8,983 bases of DNA from Silvimonas sp. JCM 19000 (lineage in GTDB: Bacteria > Pseudomonadota > Gammaproteobacteria > Burkholderiales > Chitinibacteraceae). Shown piece by piece: positions 1-6,907 of this stretch. The translations under genes were made by a program, and so were the position numbers. The stretch is from NCBI GenBank assembly GCA_001313065.1, contig BBFD01000172.1, positions 1 to 8,983 on the forward strand, given 5' to 3'. How positions within the stretch are numbered: the stretch's first letter is position 1; each line of letters opens with the position of its first letter. Under the pieces are notes generated by a model. The model worked only from the letters and a program-made list of their open reading frames with translations, searched no databases and was not told where the DNA came from.

Positions 1-1
1 G

Positions 2-1351
2 GCGTTGGGCGGTGTGCTGCTGTTGGGCACAGCCGGGCCCGCCTTGTTGCAGCTGGCGCGTACGCCACCGATCCGGGTGCTGCGCCACGATGTCAGTGCC
101 TCGCCCACGGTCTGGATCAGCTGGTTGCTGGTGGCTATCTGCGCCGGGGCTTTGTTGTTCTGGCTGGGCGGTAATCTCAAGCTGACCTTGATCGTGGTGG
201 GCGCCATGTTGGGTGCGCTGGCGCTGGCGGCGGTAGCGGGTTGGGGGGCGCTGGCTTTGTTGGGGCGCTACAGTCACGGCTTTGCGGCCCGGATAGCCTT
301 GCGCCAGTTGCTGCGTCGGCGCTGGCTGAGCATGGCGCAGATGTCGGCGCTGGCTATGGGCTTGCTTGGCGTGTGGCTGTTGACGGTGGTGGAGCATGAT
401 TTGCTCGCTACCTGGCAAAGCCGCATCCCGGCCGATGCGCCCAACCAGTTTGTGATTAATCTGCAGCCCGATCAGCAAACTGCTTTCACGCAGCGCATGG
501 CCCAGGCTGGCTATGCCGATATCGCGCTGCAACCGATGATCCGAGGCCGCTGGACTGCGCATAACGGCAAACCCGTGCTCACGCGGCAATATCAGGATGA
601 TCGCTCGCGCCAGCTAGCTGAACGCGAATTCAATCTGAGCTGGGGCGATACGCTGCGCCAGGACAACAAATTGCAGACCGGCACCGCGCTGAAGGCCGAT
701 CAGCCGGGCTGGTCGGTCGAAGCCGGGCTGGCTGAACGTTTTGATATCAAGGTCGGCGACACGCTAGGTTTTGACGTGGCGGGCACGCCGGTCAGCGGCA
801 CTGTGCGCAATCTGCGCAAGGTGGATTGGGATTCTTTCCGGGTCAATTTCTTTGTGACCGGCACCGCGCAGATGTTCGGCAATATGCCCACCAGCCTGAT
901 CACCAGTTTTTTTTATCTGCCGCCCGACAACAAAACGCTGGTGCCGCAACTGGTGGCGCAATTCCCCAATGTCAGCGTGTTTGACGTGGGCGCGGTGCTG
1001 AACGAGGTGCACCGGATTCTGGATCTGGCCACAAGCGCACTGCAGTTGGTGTTTGCCTTCTGCCTGATCGCGGCGTTGGTGGTATTGGTGGCTGCGCTGG
1101 AAACCACGGCGCCCGAGCGTCATCGCGAAACCGCCATCCTGCGCGCGCTGGGTGCCGAGCGCGGCCATATCGCCGCCATCCAGCGCTGGGAGGGCTCGGC
1201 GATTGGTGCGGTGGCCGGGCTGGTAGCGGGCTTGTCGGCCAGCGTGGCGGGCTGGTTGTTGGGACGGCAAGTACTGAACCTGCCCACCAGCTTTAATGTA
1301 TGGCTGCCCTTGGCCAGCATGCTCAGCGGCATAGTGCTGGCGGGCTGGTGA
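2..1351 (+). CDS. ABC transporter permease, FtsX/YbbP-like, C-terminal part (5' end outside window)
   Basis: This is the C-terminal part of a large inner-membrane permease of the FtsX/MacB-like superfamily. It resembles the YbbP-type permeases annotated as linked to lysophospholipase L1 biosynthesis, which work with a LolD-like ATPase. The frame is open to the left edge, so the start and the N-terminal half are missing. Counting from position 5, hydrophobic segments lie near residues 37-57, 58-85 and 105-126. A soluble, probably periplasmic region follows (about 130-335). The terminal FtsX domain begins near 340, with a helix at 345-365 and the cytoplasmic loop ETTAPERHRETAILRALGA, which is typical of these permeases. 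The frame stops abruptly at 1349-1351 inside the last membrane helix. One base added near 1345 continues it to a stop at 1414-1416 and supplies a usual basic tail (AWERRRLSRVTALALLRDPA). Family assignment is strong; the substrate is unknown. The ATPase gene would be expected upstream. Confidence 0.88.
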   Translation, partial: ALGGVLLLGTAGPALLQLARTPPIRVLRHDVSASPTVWISWLLVAICAGALLFWLGGNLKLTLIVVGAMLGALALAAVAGWGALALLGRYSHGFAARIALRQLLRRRWLSMAQMSALAMGLLGVWLLTVVEHDLLATWQSRIPADAPNQFVINLQPDQQTAFTQRMAQAGYADIALQPMIRGRWTAHNGKPVLTRQYQDDRSRQLAEREFNLSWGDTLRQDNKLQTGTALKADQPGWSVEAGLAERFDIKVGDTLGFDVAGTPVSGTVRNLRKVDWDSFRVNFFVTGTAQMFGNMPTSLITSFFYLPPDNKTLVPQLVAQFPNVSVFDVGAVLNEVHRILDLATSALQLVFAFCLIAALVVLVAALETTAPERHRETAILRALGAERGHIAAIQRWEGSAIGAVAGLVAGLSASVAGWLLGRQVLNLPTSFNVWLPLASMLSGIVLAGW

Positions 1352-1434
1352 CCGCGTGGGAACGGCGACGCCTGTCGCGCGTGACGGCACTGGCGCTGTT
1401 GCGCGATCCGGCCTGAGCCGGGCGATACATTGCA

Positions 1435-1480
1435 AGCAAGGCCTGGCGGTCGCCAGCGGCCCCAGTCCTTGCTTTGTTTT
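1435..1480 (+). terminator. Intrinsic terminator after the permease gene
   Basis: The arms AGCAAGG (1435-1441) and CCTTGCT (1467-1473) pair perfectly. After a one-base mismatch they extend with CTGG (1443-1446) and CCAG (1462-1465). A T-rich stretch (TTTGTTTT) follows at 1473-1480. The hairpin lies just after the corrected permease stop at 1416 and just before the convergent imelysin stop at 1483. Read on the minus strand it has no U tract, so it should mainly stop plus-strand transcripts. Confidence 0.7.
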
Positions 1481-1482
1481 GC

Positions 1483-2535
1483 TCAAGCGTGCCGCAATTT
1501 ATTGCGCCGCTTTGAACGGAAAGCCCAAGGCATCGACAAAGGCCCCGCCAGAAAAGCCGCCAGCTCGTTCAGGCGCGCCTGCACGCTGAACATTTCGCCA
1601 CGCCATAGCCCGGGGTCTTGTTCAAAGCCGACCGGCAACGCCGCCAGTGCCAGTCGCACATTGATGATTTTTTCCTGCAATTGCGGGCCGGTGGCGTTGT
1701 CGCCGCGGGAGGCCAGCAAATCATCAAAGCCCAGGCCCGAAGGCGCACCAAGCAAGGTGTTTTCGATGCTGTTCAGACCGGCTTCCAGATTGGCTTTGCC
1801 ACTACTGGAGCGCCACCCGCGCAGATCAGTCACCGCAGGATCGATACGGCCTTGCGCCAGTTGGCGCTGGCCCAGTTCCTTGATACCGGCCACCGAATTG
1901 CCGAGGGCTTCGATCAGATACGGCGTCTGCAAGGTGGCGTTGTAGTTGAAACCGGTGCGCAAGGTATTCCATTCCAGCACCAGGGTTTGCGCGCGACGCG
2001 TCATGCCGTTGGCCACCCAGCGGCCGTACTGACATTGCTGGGGTTTGCTCAGCGCGGGGGCCGTTTTGTATTTGCCGCTGAACAGCAGATATTCCAGCGC
2101 GGGCAGACCGTTGCCACCGGCGGGCAGCGTGCCGGCTTCAAACACGGCCTGCGGGCTGGCTGGATCAGCGGGGGTGCGTTTAATGCTTTGCGCCAACACG
2201 GTTTCGTCCAGCGGCCACGGCTCAAATTGACGCACCGCGTCTTGCTGCCGATTGGGGCCGATGCGCAAGGTTTCCATGCCGCGCCAGATGCGATCGGTGC
2301 CGCGCCAGGCCACTTGCGCTGCGGCCAGATGGTCGGCATCGGGGTTATTGCATAATTCGGCCACGCGCTGCGACAGCGTGCGGGTGGCTTCGACCAGTTG
2401 GCGTTGCGCCGGCAGCGCCACATCATCGAGCAAACTTTGCGCTAACGCGGTAGTGGGCATGGGCGCGGCCAGGCCAGGTGGCGACGCCAATGCGCCAGCC
2501 CCCACCAGCGTCAGCGCCAGCAGACGTGCTTTCAT
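1483..2535 (-). CDS. Imelysin family protein (M75-like), secreted
   Basis: This 350-residue protein has an N-terminal signal sequence (MKARLLALTLVGAGALA, likely cleaved after an Ala near residue 23-24), so it is exported to the periplasm or anchored in an envelope layer. Family hallmarks are the helix AAQVAWRGTDRIWRGMETL followed by IGP (about 71-93), the GLPALEYLLFS segment (143-153) and a helical C-terminal half. Imelysin-like proteins are linked to iron uptake in several bacteria, and a few were described as metallopeptidases with a GxHxxE motif. Here the motif reads G-L-P-A-L-E: the glutamate is kept but the histidine is replaced by proline, so peptidase activity is doubtful. A GGGGA ribosome binding site lies about 8 bases before the ATG. 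No iron-transport, DUF1513 or di-haem partner gene is visible beside it, and I saw no Fur-box-like site upstream. The frame is intact. Confidence 0.9.
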   Translation of the reverse strand: MKARLLALTLVGAGALASPPGLAAPMPTTALAQSLLDDVALPAQRQLVEATRTLSQRVAELCNNPDADHLAAAQVAWRGTDRIWRGMETLRIGPNRQQDAVRQFEPWPLDETVLAQSIKRTPADPASPQAVFEAGTLPAGGNGLPALEYLLFSGKYKTAPALSKPQQCQYGRWVANGMTRRAQTLVLEWNTLRTGFNYNATLQTPYLIEALGNSVAGIKELGQRQLAQGRIDPAVTDLRGWRSSSGKANLEAGLNSIENTLLGAPSGLGFDDLLASRGDNATGPQLQEKIINVRLALAALPVGFEQDPGLWRGEMFSVQARLNELAAFLAGPLSMPWAFRSKRRNKLRHA

Positions 2536-2719
2536 CGTGTTGTCCCCATCGGTATGCCGCTGCGCGGGCGGCTTTTTTGCTTTGCTTTTGTTCCGGGCGC
2601 GCAGGGCATCATAGCCTGAGCCGCGCGCGCCACCAATCCATGCCGCAGGTGCCTTGCTTTTTTATGCTGGCAAACGCGAAACTGCCCGCCTTGATTGATC
2701 TGTAACGGACTCTTTTGCA

Positions 2720-3043
2720 ATGGCTTTTTTTTATCTACGCGCGGACAGCGTGCCCGAACTGCATGGGCTTACCCGCTGGGAACAACGCGTCTTGCTGCGC
2801 GGCACTTTTTGTCAAAGAACGCATGATTTCCACCCTGGTGCTGGCGGTGGTGGCCTTTTTTTGACCGTGCCGTTTGGCATTAACCCGCTGATGCACCATC
2901 TGGTGCCGGGCGTCACCAATGATTCCGGCGTGTATATGGCCGTGCTGGTGGTATGGGTGTTTGTGCTGCTGGGCGCACGCGACATCGTGATGATGAACTT
3001 GCTGCGCCACAAGATTGCAGCCCATCGCGCCAAGCGCCGGTGA
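2720..3043 (+). CDS. Small conserved-looking membrane protein, with an internal shifted-frame stretch
   Basis: This is a 107-residue protein of unknown function. It starts with a soluble segment (MAFFYLRADSVPELHGLTRW), has a hydrophobic helix at about 71-86 and ends in a basic tail (HRAKRR), suggesting a cytoplasmic C-terminus. As sequenced, residues 31-47 read as an unlikely Gly/His-rich stretch (CQRTHDFHPGAGGGG). Between the T run at 2806-2810 and the T run at 2856-2862, the neighbouring frame instead encodes FVKERMISTLVLAVVAFF, a good membrane helix that flows straight into LTVPFGINPL. Removing one T from the first run and adding one to the second gives a two-helix protein of the same length. 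The gene ends 21 bases before the amidase start and is probably co-transcribed with it. Its ribosome binding site is weak. The product as written is probably not the true one. Confidence 0.65.
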   Translation: MAFFYLRADSVPELHGLTRWEQRVLLRGTFCQRTHDFHPGAGGGGLFLTVPFGINPLMHHLVPGVTNDSGVYMAVLVVWVFVLLGARDIVMMNLLRHKIAAHRAKRR

Positions 3044-3064
3044 CCGTGCAGGCGGACGCCGCCC

Positions 3065-3771
3065 ATGAATAAATTCTGGCTGGGGCTCGGCGCGTTGCTG
3101 GTCGGGGTGGCCGTATCGGCCCAGGCGCAAACGCAAACCATCGCGCTCGATGTCGGCCATTATCTGGACAAGCCGGGCGCGACCAGCGCCTATGGCGTAA
3201 CCGAGTTCAGCTACAACCAGGCGTTGGCAGAAGCCGTGAGCGAGAAACTGCTGTCAGCCGGTTATACCGTACGTTTGATCGGTGATGACGGCCAGGCCAA
3301 AGACTTGCACCGCCGCGCCGCAGCCGCCACTGGCGCCGATCTGCTGGTGTCCTTGCATCACGATTCGACCCAGCCGCAGTTTATGCAAAGCTGGACCGTC
3401 GATGGCGGCAAGCAGATGTATTCCGATCGCAGCAAGGGTTACTCGGTGTTTGTCAGCCGCGAGAACCCTCAATTTGCCCGCTCCAGTGCCTGTGCCAGCG
3501 CACTGGGCCAGCAAATGCAAAGCCGGGGTTTTAGCGTGAACCCGGCGCATGCGGAGAAGATCGCGGGCGAAAGTCGCGACTGGCTGGATGAAAAAAAATC
3601 CGGCGTTTATACCGCCGATTTCACCGTCCTGAGCGAAAGCAAAGTGCCGGCCTTGTTGCTGGAATCGGGAGTCATCGTCAATCGCGACGAAGCCCGCAAA
3701 CTTAATAGCGCCACCACCCGCGCTACCATCGGCGACGCATCCTGGCGGCCGTCAAAGCTTGCCTGCAATAG
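3065..3771 (+). CDS. Secreted N-acetylmuramoyl-L-alanine amidase (Amidase_3), C-terminus frame-broken
   Basis: This zinc amidase cleaves the bond between MurNAc and the stem peptide of peptidoglycan. A signal peptide (MNKFWLGLGALLVGVAVSAQA, cleaved after AQA) sends it to the periplasm. The mature protein is essentially a bare Amidase_3 domain. Expected zinc ligands are His32 (DVGH), Glu47 (VTEFSYN) and His98 (SLHHD); the catalytic glutamate is Glu200 (LLESGVIVN). No AMIN or cell-wall-binding domain is present. As sequenced, the frame runs on to 3982 with an arginine- and proline-rich tail that overlaps the convergent EAL gene. One base added between 3738 and 3739 changes the end to GDAILAAVKACLQ and a TAG at 3769-3771, giving about 235 residues, a natural end for this family. 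I therefore give 3771 as the end; a literal reading gives 3065-3982 (305 residues). Confidence 0.85.
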
Positions 3772-3786
3772 CGGAATTGCGCTGCT

Positions 3787-3808
3787 GAGCGCCGCCGGCC
3801 GGGCGTTC
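3787..3808. terminator. Possible weak hairpin between convergent genes
   Basis: GAGCGCC (3787-3793) can pair with GGCGTTC (3802-3808), including one G-U pair, across a GC-rich loop. It sits between the corrected amidase stop and the EAL stop. Neither strand has a U tract after it, so it is at best a weak or Rho-assisted end. Confidence 0.25.
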
Positions 3809-4679
3809 AGGCGTAGCGCGCGTCGGGGATGTCGCGGTTCATCAGCCGGAACGGCTCGGGCCGTGCCAGACCATAGCCCTGGGCATAATCGACGCCCAGT
3901 TGGCGCAAGGCATCGGCAATCGCCTGGTTCTCGACGAATTCGGCCACGGTTTGCTTGCCCATCAGATGGCCGATCTCATTGATGGCGCTCACCATGGCAC
4001 GATCGATTGGATCGTTAAGCATGTCTTTGACAAAGCCGCCGTCGATTTTCAGATACTGCACCGGCAGATGTTTGAGATAGCCAAATGACGACATCCCGGC
4101 GCCAAAGTCATCCAGCGCAAAGCAACAGCCCAGCCCGCTTAATTCCTGCATGAAGCGCGTGGCACGGGTCAGGCTGGCGACGGCGGTGGTCTCGGTAATC
4201 TCAAAGCAAAGCCGCGCCGGATCGATACCACTGCTGCGGATATGCTCCAGCGCAAATTGCAGAAAGTGCTCATCCCCCACCGACGCGCCGGACAAATTGA
4301 TGGCGCACAGTGCCAGCGGCGGTAGCCCGGCGGCTTCCCGCGCGGCCAGGGTCTGGAGGGTGTTCTGCAAAACCCAGCGATCAATCTCGGGCATCAGGTT
4401 GTAGCGCTCAGCCGCTGGAATAAATGCCATGGGCGGCACAATCTGATCATGTTCATCCAGCAAGCGCAGCAGTACTTCCACATGACGTTGGCCAAAACTG
4501 GCGCTGCTCAGGCCGACGATTTCTTGCGCATACAAACGGAAGCGATCCGCTTGCAGCGCGTGCTTGAGGCGCTGCACCCATTCCATTTCACCGTGCCGCA
4601 GCGTCACTTCATGATCTTGCGGCGAATATTGCTGCACGCGGTTGCGGCCTTTTTTCTTTGGCCATATAACAGGCCGCAT
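3807..4679 (-). CDS. C-terminal fragment: EAL phosphodiesterase domain
   Basis: This is the third open stretch. Its first residues up to PKKK are out of frame with the domain; from GRNRVQQYSP onward it is the end of GGDEF followed by a complete EAL domain. Catalytic signatures are present: EVLLR (variant of EALLR, glutamate kept), NLSG, CFEITET, ALDDFGAGMSSFGYLKHLPV, KIDGGFV, a glutamate in AEFVEN and QGYGLARP. The metal-binding and general-base residues therefore look complete, so c-di-GMP hydrolysis is plausible. The block HVEVLLRLLDE with FIPAAERYNLMPEIDRWV is typical of PAS-GGDEF-EAL proteins. The stop at 3807-3809 is convergent with the amidase gene. Confidence 0.8.
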   Translation of the reverse strand: MRPVIWPKKKGRNRVQQYSPQDHEVTLRHGEMEWVQRLKHALQADRFRLYAQEIVGLSSASFGQRHVEVLLRLLDEHDQIVPPMAFIPAAERYNLMPEIDRWVLQNTLQTLAAREAAGLPPLALCAINLSGASVGDEHFLQFALEHIRSSGIDPARLCFEITETTAVASLTRATRFMQELSGLGCCFALDDFGAGMSSFGYLKHLPVQYLKIDGGFVKDMLNDPIDRAMVSAINEIGHLMGKQTVAEFVENQAIADALRQLGVDYAQGYGLARPEPFRLMNRDIPDARYA

Positions 4680-5403
4680 CGGCCGCCCGCAGCAGTTCCT
4701 GCAAGGCCATGGTGTTGTCGCCGAGATGGACCATGCCGATGCTGGCGCCTACGGTAAATGACTGACTGCCAAAGGCAAAATGGAAGTCACGCACCGATTG
4801 CCGCAAGGTCTCGGCAATGCGCAAGGCTTGTTCCGGCGCGCAATTCTCCAGTAACACGCCAAACTCATCGCCACCAATGCGCGCCAAGGTGTCGGTCTGA
4901 CGCAAATGCTGTTGCAGCACCCCCGCCAACTGGCGCAAGAGCTCGTCGCCCGCCGCATGGCCGCAGGTGTCGTTAACAATCTTGAACTGGTCCAGATCAA
5001 GAAACATCAACGCGTGCTGCGCGCTGCGTTGTTGCGTCCGGTTGTACAACTGCGCCAGGCGCCGTTCAAATTCGCGGCGGTTGACCAGGCCGGTGAGGGC
5101 GTCGTGGCTGGCTTGCCAACTGAGATTGGCGGCGTATTGGCGCTCACGGGTGGCGTCATGCAGCACCAGCACGATCCCGATGACTTCGCCCCCGCGCCCG
5201 CGTAATGGCGCGATAGCCCGATCAACAGAAACCTCGACGCCATCGTGCCGGAGCAAACGGAAGTCGCGCAGATTGGGGTCGAGGGTATCGGGCAGGTTGG
5301 CGTCATCGGCCAGCAGGCTGAGTGCATGCTGAGCCTGATCGACCAACTGGCAGATATCATCCAGATTACGCCCGGAAGCCGAATCGCGCGCGATGCTGAG
5401 CAA
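4609..5403 (-). CDS. Middle fragment: rest of PAS 2 and GGDEF diguanylate cyclase domain
   Basis: This is the second open stretch. The same frame continues upstream without a stop to about 5493, encoding the start of PAS 2 (IADAVITTDILGRIQYLNPA), so the ATG at 5403 is internal to that domain. PAS 2 ends at IGIVLVLHDATRERQ. The GGDEF domain begins at SHDALTGLVNRREF, contains LMFLDLDQFKIVND and the intact signature RIGGDEF (GGDEF at 4861-4875), and closes with ADAACYMAKEK. The signature suggests an active cyclase; no obvious RxxD inhibitory site lies five residues before it. The frame then derails into RPQPRAAIFAARS and stops. Confidence 0.75.
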   Translation of the reverse strand: MLSIARDSASGRNLDDICQLVDQAQHALSLLADDANLPDTLDPNLRDFRLLRHDGVEVSVDRAIAPLRGRGGEVIGIVLVLHDATRERQYAANLSWQASHDALTGLVNRREFERRLAQLYNRTQQRSAQHALMFLDLDQFKIVNDTCGHAAGDELLRQLAGVLQQHLRQTDTLARIGGDEFGVLLENCAPEQALRIAETLRQSVRDFHFAFGSQSFTVGASIGMVHLGDNTMALQELLRAADAACYMAKEKRPQPRAAIFAARS

Positions 5404-5420
5404 GCGCTCGGCAGCTGGAT

Positions 5421-6617
5421 TCAGGTACTGGATGCGGCCAAGGATATCGGTGGTGATGACGGCGTCGGCAATCGACGCGAGCGTGATTTCGGCTTTTTTC
5501 TTTTTTCCAGTTGCAAGGCTTGCTCGGCCGCTTTGCGGTCGGTTACATCGGTGATCGAACCGGCCATCCGCACCGGTTTGCCTTGTAGATCAAAGGCCGC
5601 GCGCCCGCGCACGCGAAACCAGTGATAGCCGTTATGGCCAGTCAGGACCCGATATTCGACATCATGTGCCTGGCCGTTGCGGAATTGCTTGCTGCGGGCC
5701 ACCGCAATCAAGGCCTGGTCATCGGGATGGACGCGGGCAAACCAGGCCTCGGGGGTTTCTGCCAGTTCGTGTTTGTTCACGCCCAGCAATTGCCGAAAGC
5801 GCGGCGAGTACCAGACGTGATCGGTGGTCATATCCCAATCCCAGATGCCGTCGTTACTGCCATTCACGGCTAGCTGAAAGCGCTGCTCGCTGTGGCGTAA
5901 TGCGGCATCGGACAATTCGCGCTGGCGTACCAGCTTGAAGGTACGCCGCAAGGCCAGGGCAATCAGCAGGATTGCGGCAACCGTGAAACCGGTGGCCAGG
6001 CCGATTTCCATTTTGCGGGAGGCATGGCTCAGGCGCTGCGAGAACTCGGCCTCCAGCGGCGTGAGCGAGGCGTTGATGATGCGGATTTGCTGCCGCAGGC
6101 TGTCGAGATCGGCTTCGGTAAGGTGATCGCGCTCGCGCAGCTGCCGGGCGTGGGCGGCCAGCTGTTGCAGCCGGTTAATCTGCAGATCGGCGCGTTGCCA
6201 CACATCGATGGCGGCGGCGATATCGGGAGCCCATTTGAAATTGAGATACAGCCGGATCATGCCGGCGATATCTGCGCTATCGTTGCCGCCACGTAACAGG
6301 AATGCACGGATGGCAGCCCGATCGGGAACGGGCATTTCCAGCTCCAGCCGCGCATGCTGATCGGCCAGCGGGATGGCCACGGCGGCTTCATAGGCGCGGT
6401 AATCGCGGACCTCGCCGTGGTCGATATAGCGTGCCAGGTAATAGGCCGCGTCTTTCTGACCCTTGGACCACATACTCTCGCCGCCAACATAGGCCCGACC
6501 CGCCGCCAGCAAATCCAGACAGGCCCATTGCAACATCACCAGCACGAGCACGATCAGCATGAACGGCCAGACGATGGCAAGCATGCGCTGCAGCAGATAC
6601 AGCCGTGACGTGTTCAT
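5421..6617 (-). CDS. N-terminal fragment: periplasmic sensor, two membrane helices and PAS 1
   Basis: This is the first open stretch of the split c-di-GMP gene. It holds helix 1, the sensor region with YVGGESMWSKGQKDA and GGNDSADIAGMIRLYLNF, helix 2 and the PAS 1 domain (SEQRFQLAVNGSNDGIWDWD to GSITDVTDRKAAEQAL, ending with a PAC-like motif). I believe similar periplasmic regions occur in other PAS-GGDEF-EAL and hybrid kinase proteins, but I cannot name a Pfam family. The ligand is unknown. After LEKRKK the frame leaves the domain pattern and ends within about 25 residues (PKSRSRR and onward). If made alone, the product would be a membrane sensor without an enzyme domain. A literal frame could start at 6710. 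Confidence 0.75.
   Translation of the reverse strand: MNTSRLYLLQRMLAIVWPFMLIVLVLVMLQWACLDLLAAGRAYVGGESMWSKGQKDAAYYLARYIDHGEVRDYRAYEAAVAIPLADQHARLELEMPVPDRAAIRAFLLRGGNDSADIAGMIRLYLNFKWAPDIAAAIDVWQRADLQINRLQQLAAHARQLRERDHLTEADLDSLRQQIRIINASLTPLEAEFSQRLSHASRKMEIGLATGFTVAAILLIALALRRTFKLVRQRELSDAALRHSEQRFQLAVNGSNDGIWDWDMTTDHVWYSPRFRQLLGVNKHELAETPEAWFARVHPDDQALIAVARSKQFRNGQAHDVEYRVLTGHNGYHWFRVRGRAAFDLQGKPVRMAGSITDVTDRKAAEQALQLEKRKKPKSRSRRLPTPSSPPISLAASST
5493..5506 (-). other. A-rich slippery site at the first frame break (A AAA AAG)
   Basis: On the coding strand the bases are AAAAAAG AAAAAAG, read in frame as GAA AAA AGA AAA AAG CCG. The last seven bases (plus-strand 5493-5499) form A AAA AAG in the zero frame, the dnaX-type slippery heptamer. 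A -1 slip would read GCC GAA ATC next and enter the frame of PAS 2 and GGDEF exactly. Fourteen bases further on, GCGTCG-ATTGC-CGACGC forms a perfect six-pair stem (plus-strand 5462-5478). Whether this is programmed slippage or a missing base cannot be told from the sequence. Confidence 0.4.
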
Positions 6618-6907
6618 GACCGAGCGGTTCCTTGTTAATGCTTTTGAGCGGCACCCCTTCGGCAGCAGGGAACGGGGCGGCGTATGGTCTGGAATAGTTG
6701 CCGGCCCCAATAGTTAAGTAGTTACTAATGTTTTTTTACAACATTGCAAGCCGCTTTTTTTGCGCGAGTAAGACAGTCGGAGGTTCCGCAACCATTTGTA
6801 GCGCGTGACGCGGGGCACGATTGTGTGCATGCCGTTACACAGAGTGTCGGCGCGTGGTCGGGCGTGATCCGTTAAACCTCTGTGTATTCACTGATGGAGG
6901 ACACGGG
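6618..6907. promoter_or_regulatory. Divergent intergenic region between the c-di-GMP gene and the lipoprotein gene
   Basis: These 290 bases hold no credible gene and must carry the promoters for both flanking genes. The middle (about 6708-6770) is AT-rich. It contains a direct repeat TAGTTA-AG-TAGTTA (6711-6724) and a small inverted repeat, AATGTT...AACATT, around a T run (about 6727-6745). I could not pick a convincing -35/-10 pair on either strand and saw no recognisable c-di-GMP riboswitch. Confidence 0.4.

Larger units (their letters stand above)
3807..6617 (-). pseudogene. Membrane PAS-PAS-GGDEF-EAL c-di-GMP enzyme, split by two single-base frame breaks
   Basis: Read as one gene, this encodes about 936 residues: membrane helix 1 (about 11-33), a periplasmic helical sensor (about 34-200), helix 2 (about 203-223), PAS 1 (about 243-362), PAS 2 (about 379-489), GGDEF (about 500-660) and EAL (about 680-930). 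Such proteins make c-di-GMP with GGDEF and break it down with EAL at the inner membrane. The start at 6617 (MNTSRLYLLQRM) is preferred over an in-frame ATG at 6710: it puts helix 1 near the N-terminus and has AAGGAA ten bases upstream. Breaks lie at the twin six-base A runs (plus-strand T runs 5494-5499 and 5501-5506), where one A is missing, and at 4650-4655, where one A is extra. Repairing both joins all domains without loss and meets no other stop. The two shifts cancel, which favours sequencing error over decay. It is labelled pseudogene only because the frame is broken as given. Confidence 0.8.

Noticed and set aside
764..1486. Long minus-strand frame opposite the permease
   Set aside because: It is Arg/His/Gln-rich antisense of a well-supported permease, with no domain pattern or ribosome binding site.
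1618..2355. Long plus-strand frame opposite the imelysin gene
   Set aside because: It is a shadow of the imelysin reading frame, with no recognisable motif.
2556..2578. GCCGC/GCGGC hairpin followed by six T on the plus strand
   Set aside because: It looks like a terminator, but no plus-strand gene ends here; it lies in the leader of the minus-strand imelysin gene and the stem has only five pairs.
6618..6710. Longer N-terminus for the c-di-GMP protein from the ATG at 6710
   Set aside because: The extra 31 residues are Pro/Arg-rich and would precede the signal-anchor helix; the ATG at 6617 has a better ribosome binding site and fits membrane topology.
6618..6720. A c-di-GMP riboswitch in the leader of the GGDEF-EAL gene
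   Set aside because: I looked for the conserved GEMM core and receptor elements and did not see them.
6821..6907. Upstream start for the lipoprotein
   Set aside because: It would bury the lipobox at residue 47, while 6908 has GGAGG at ideal spacing.
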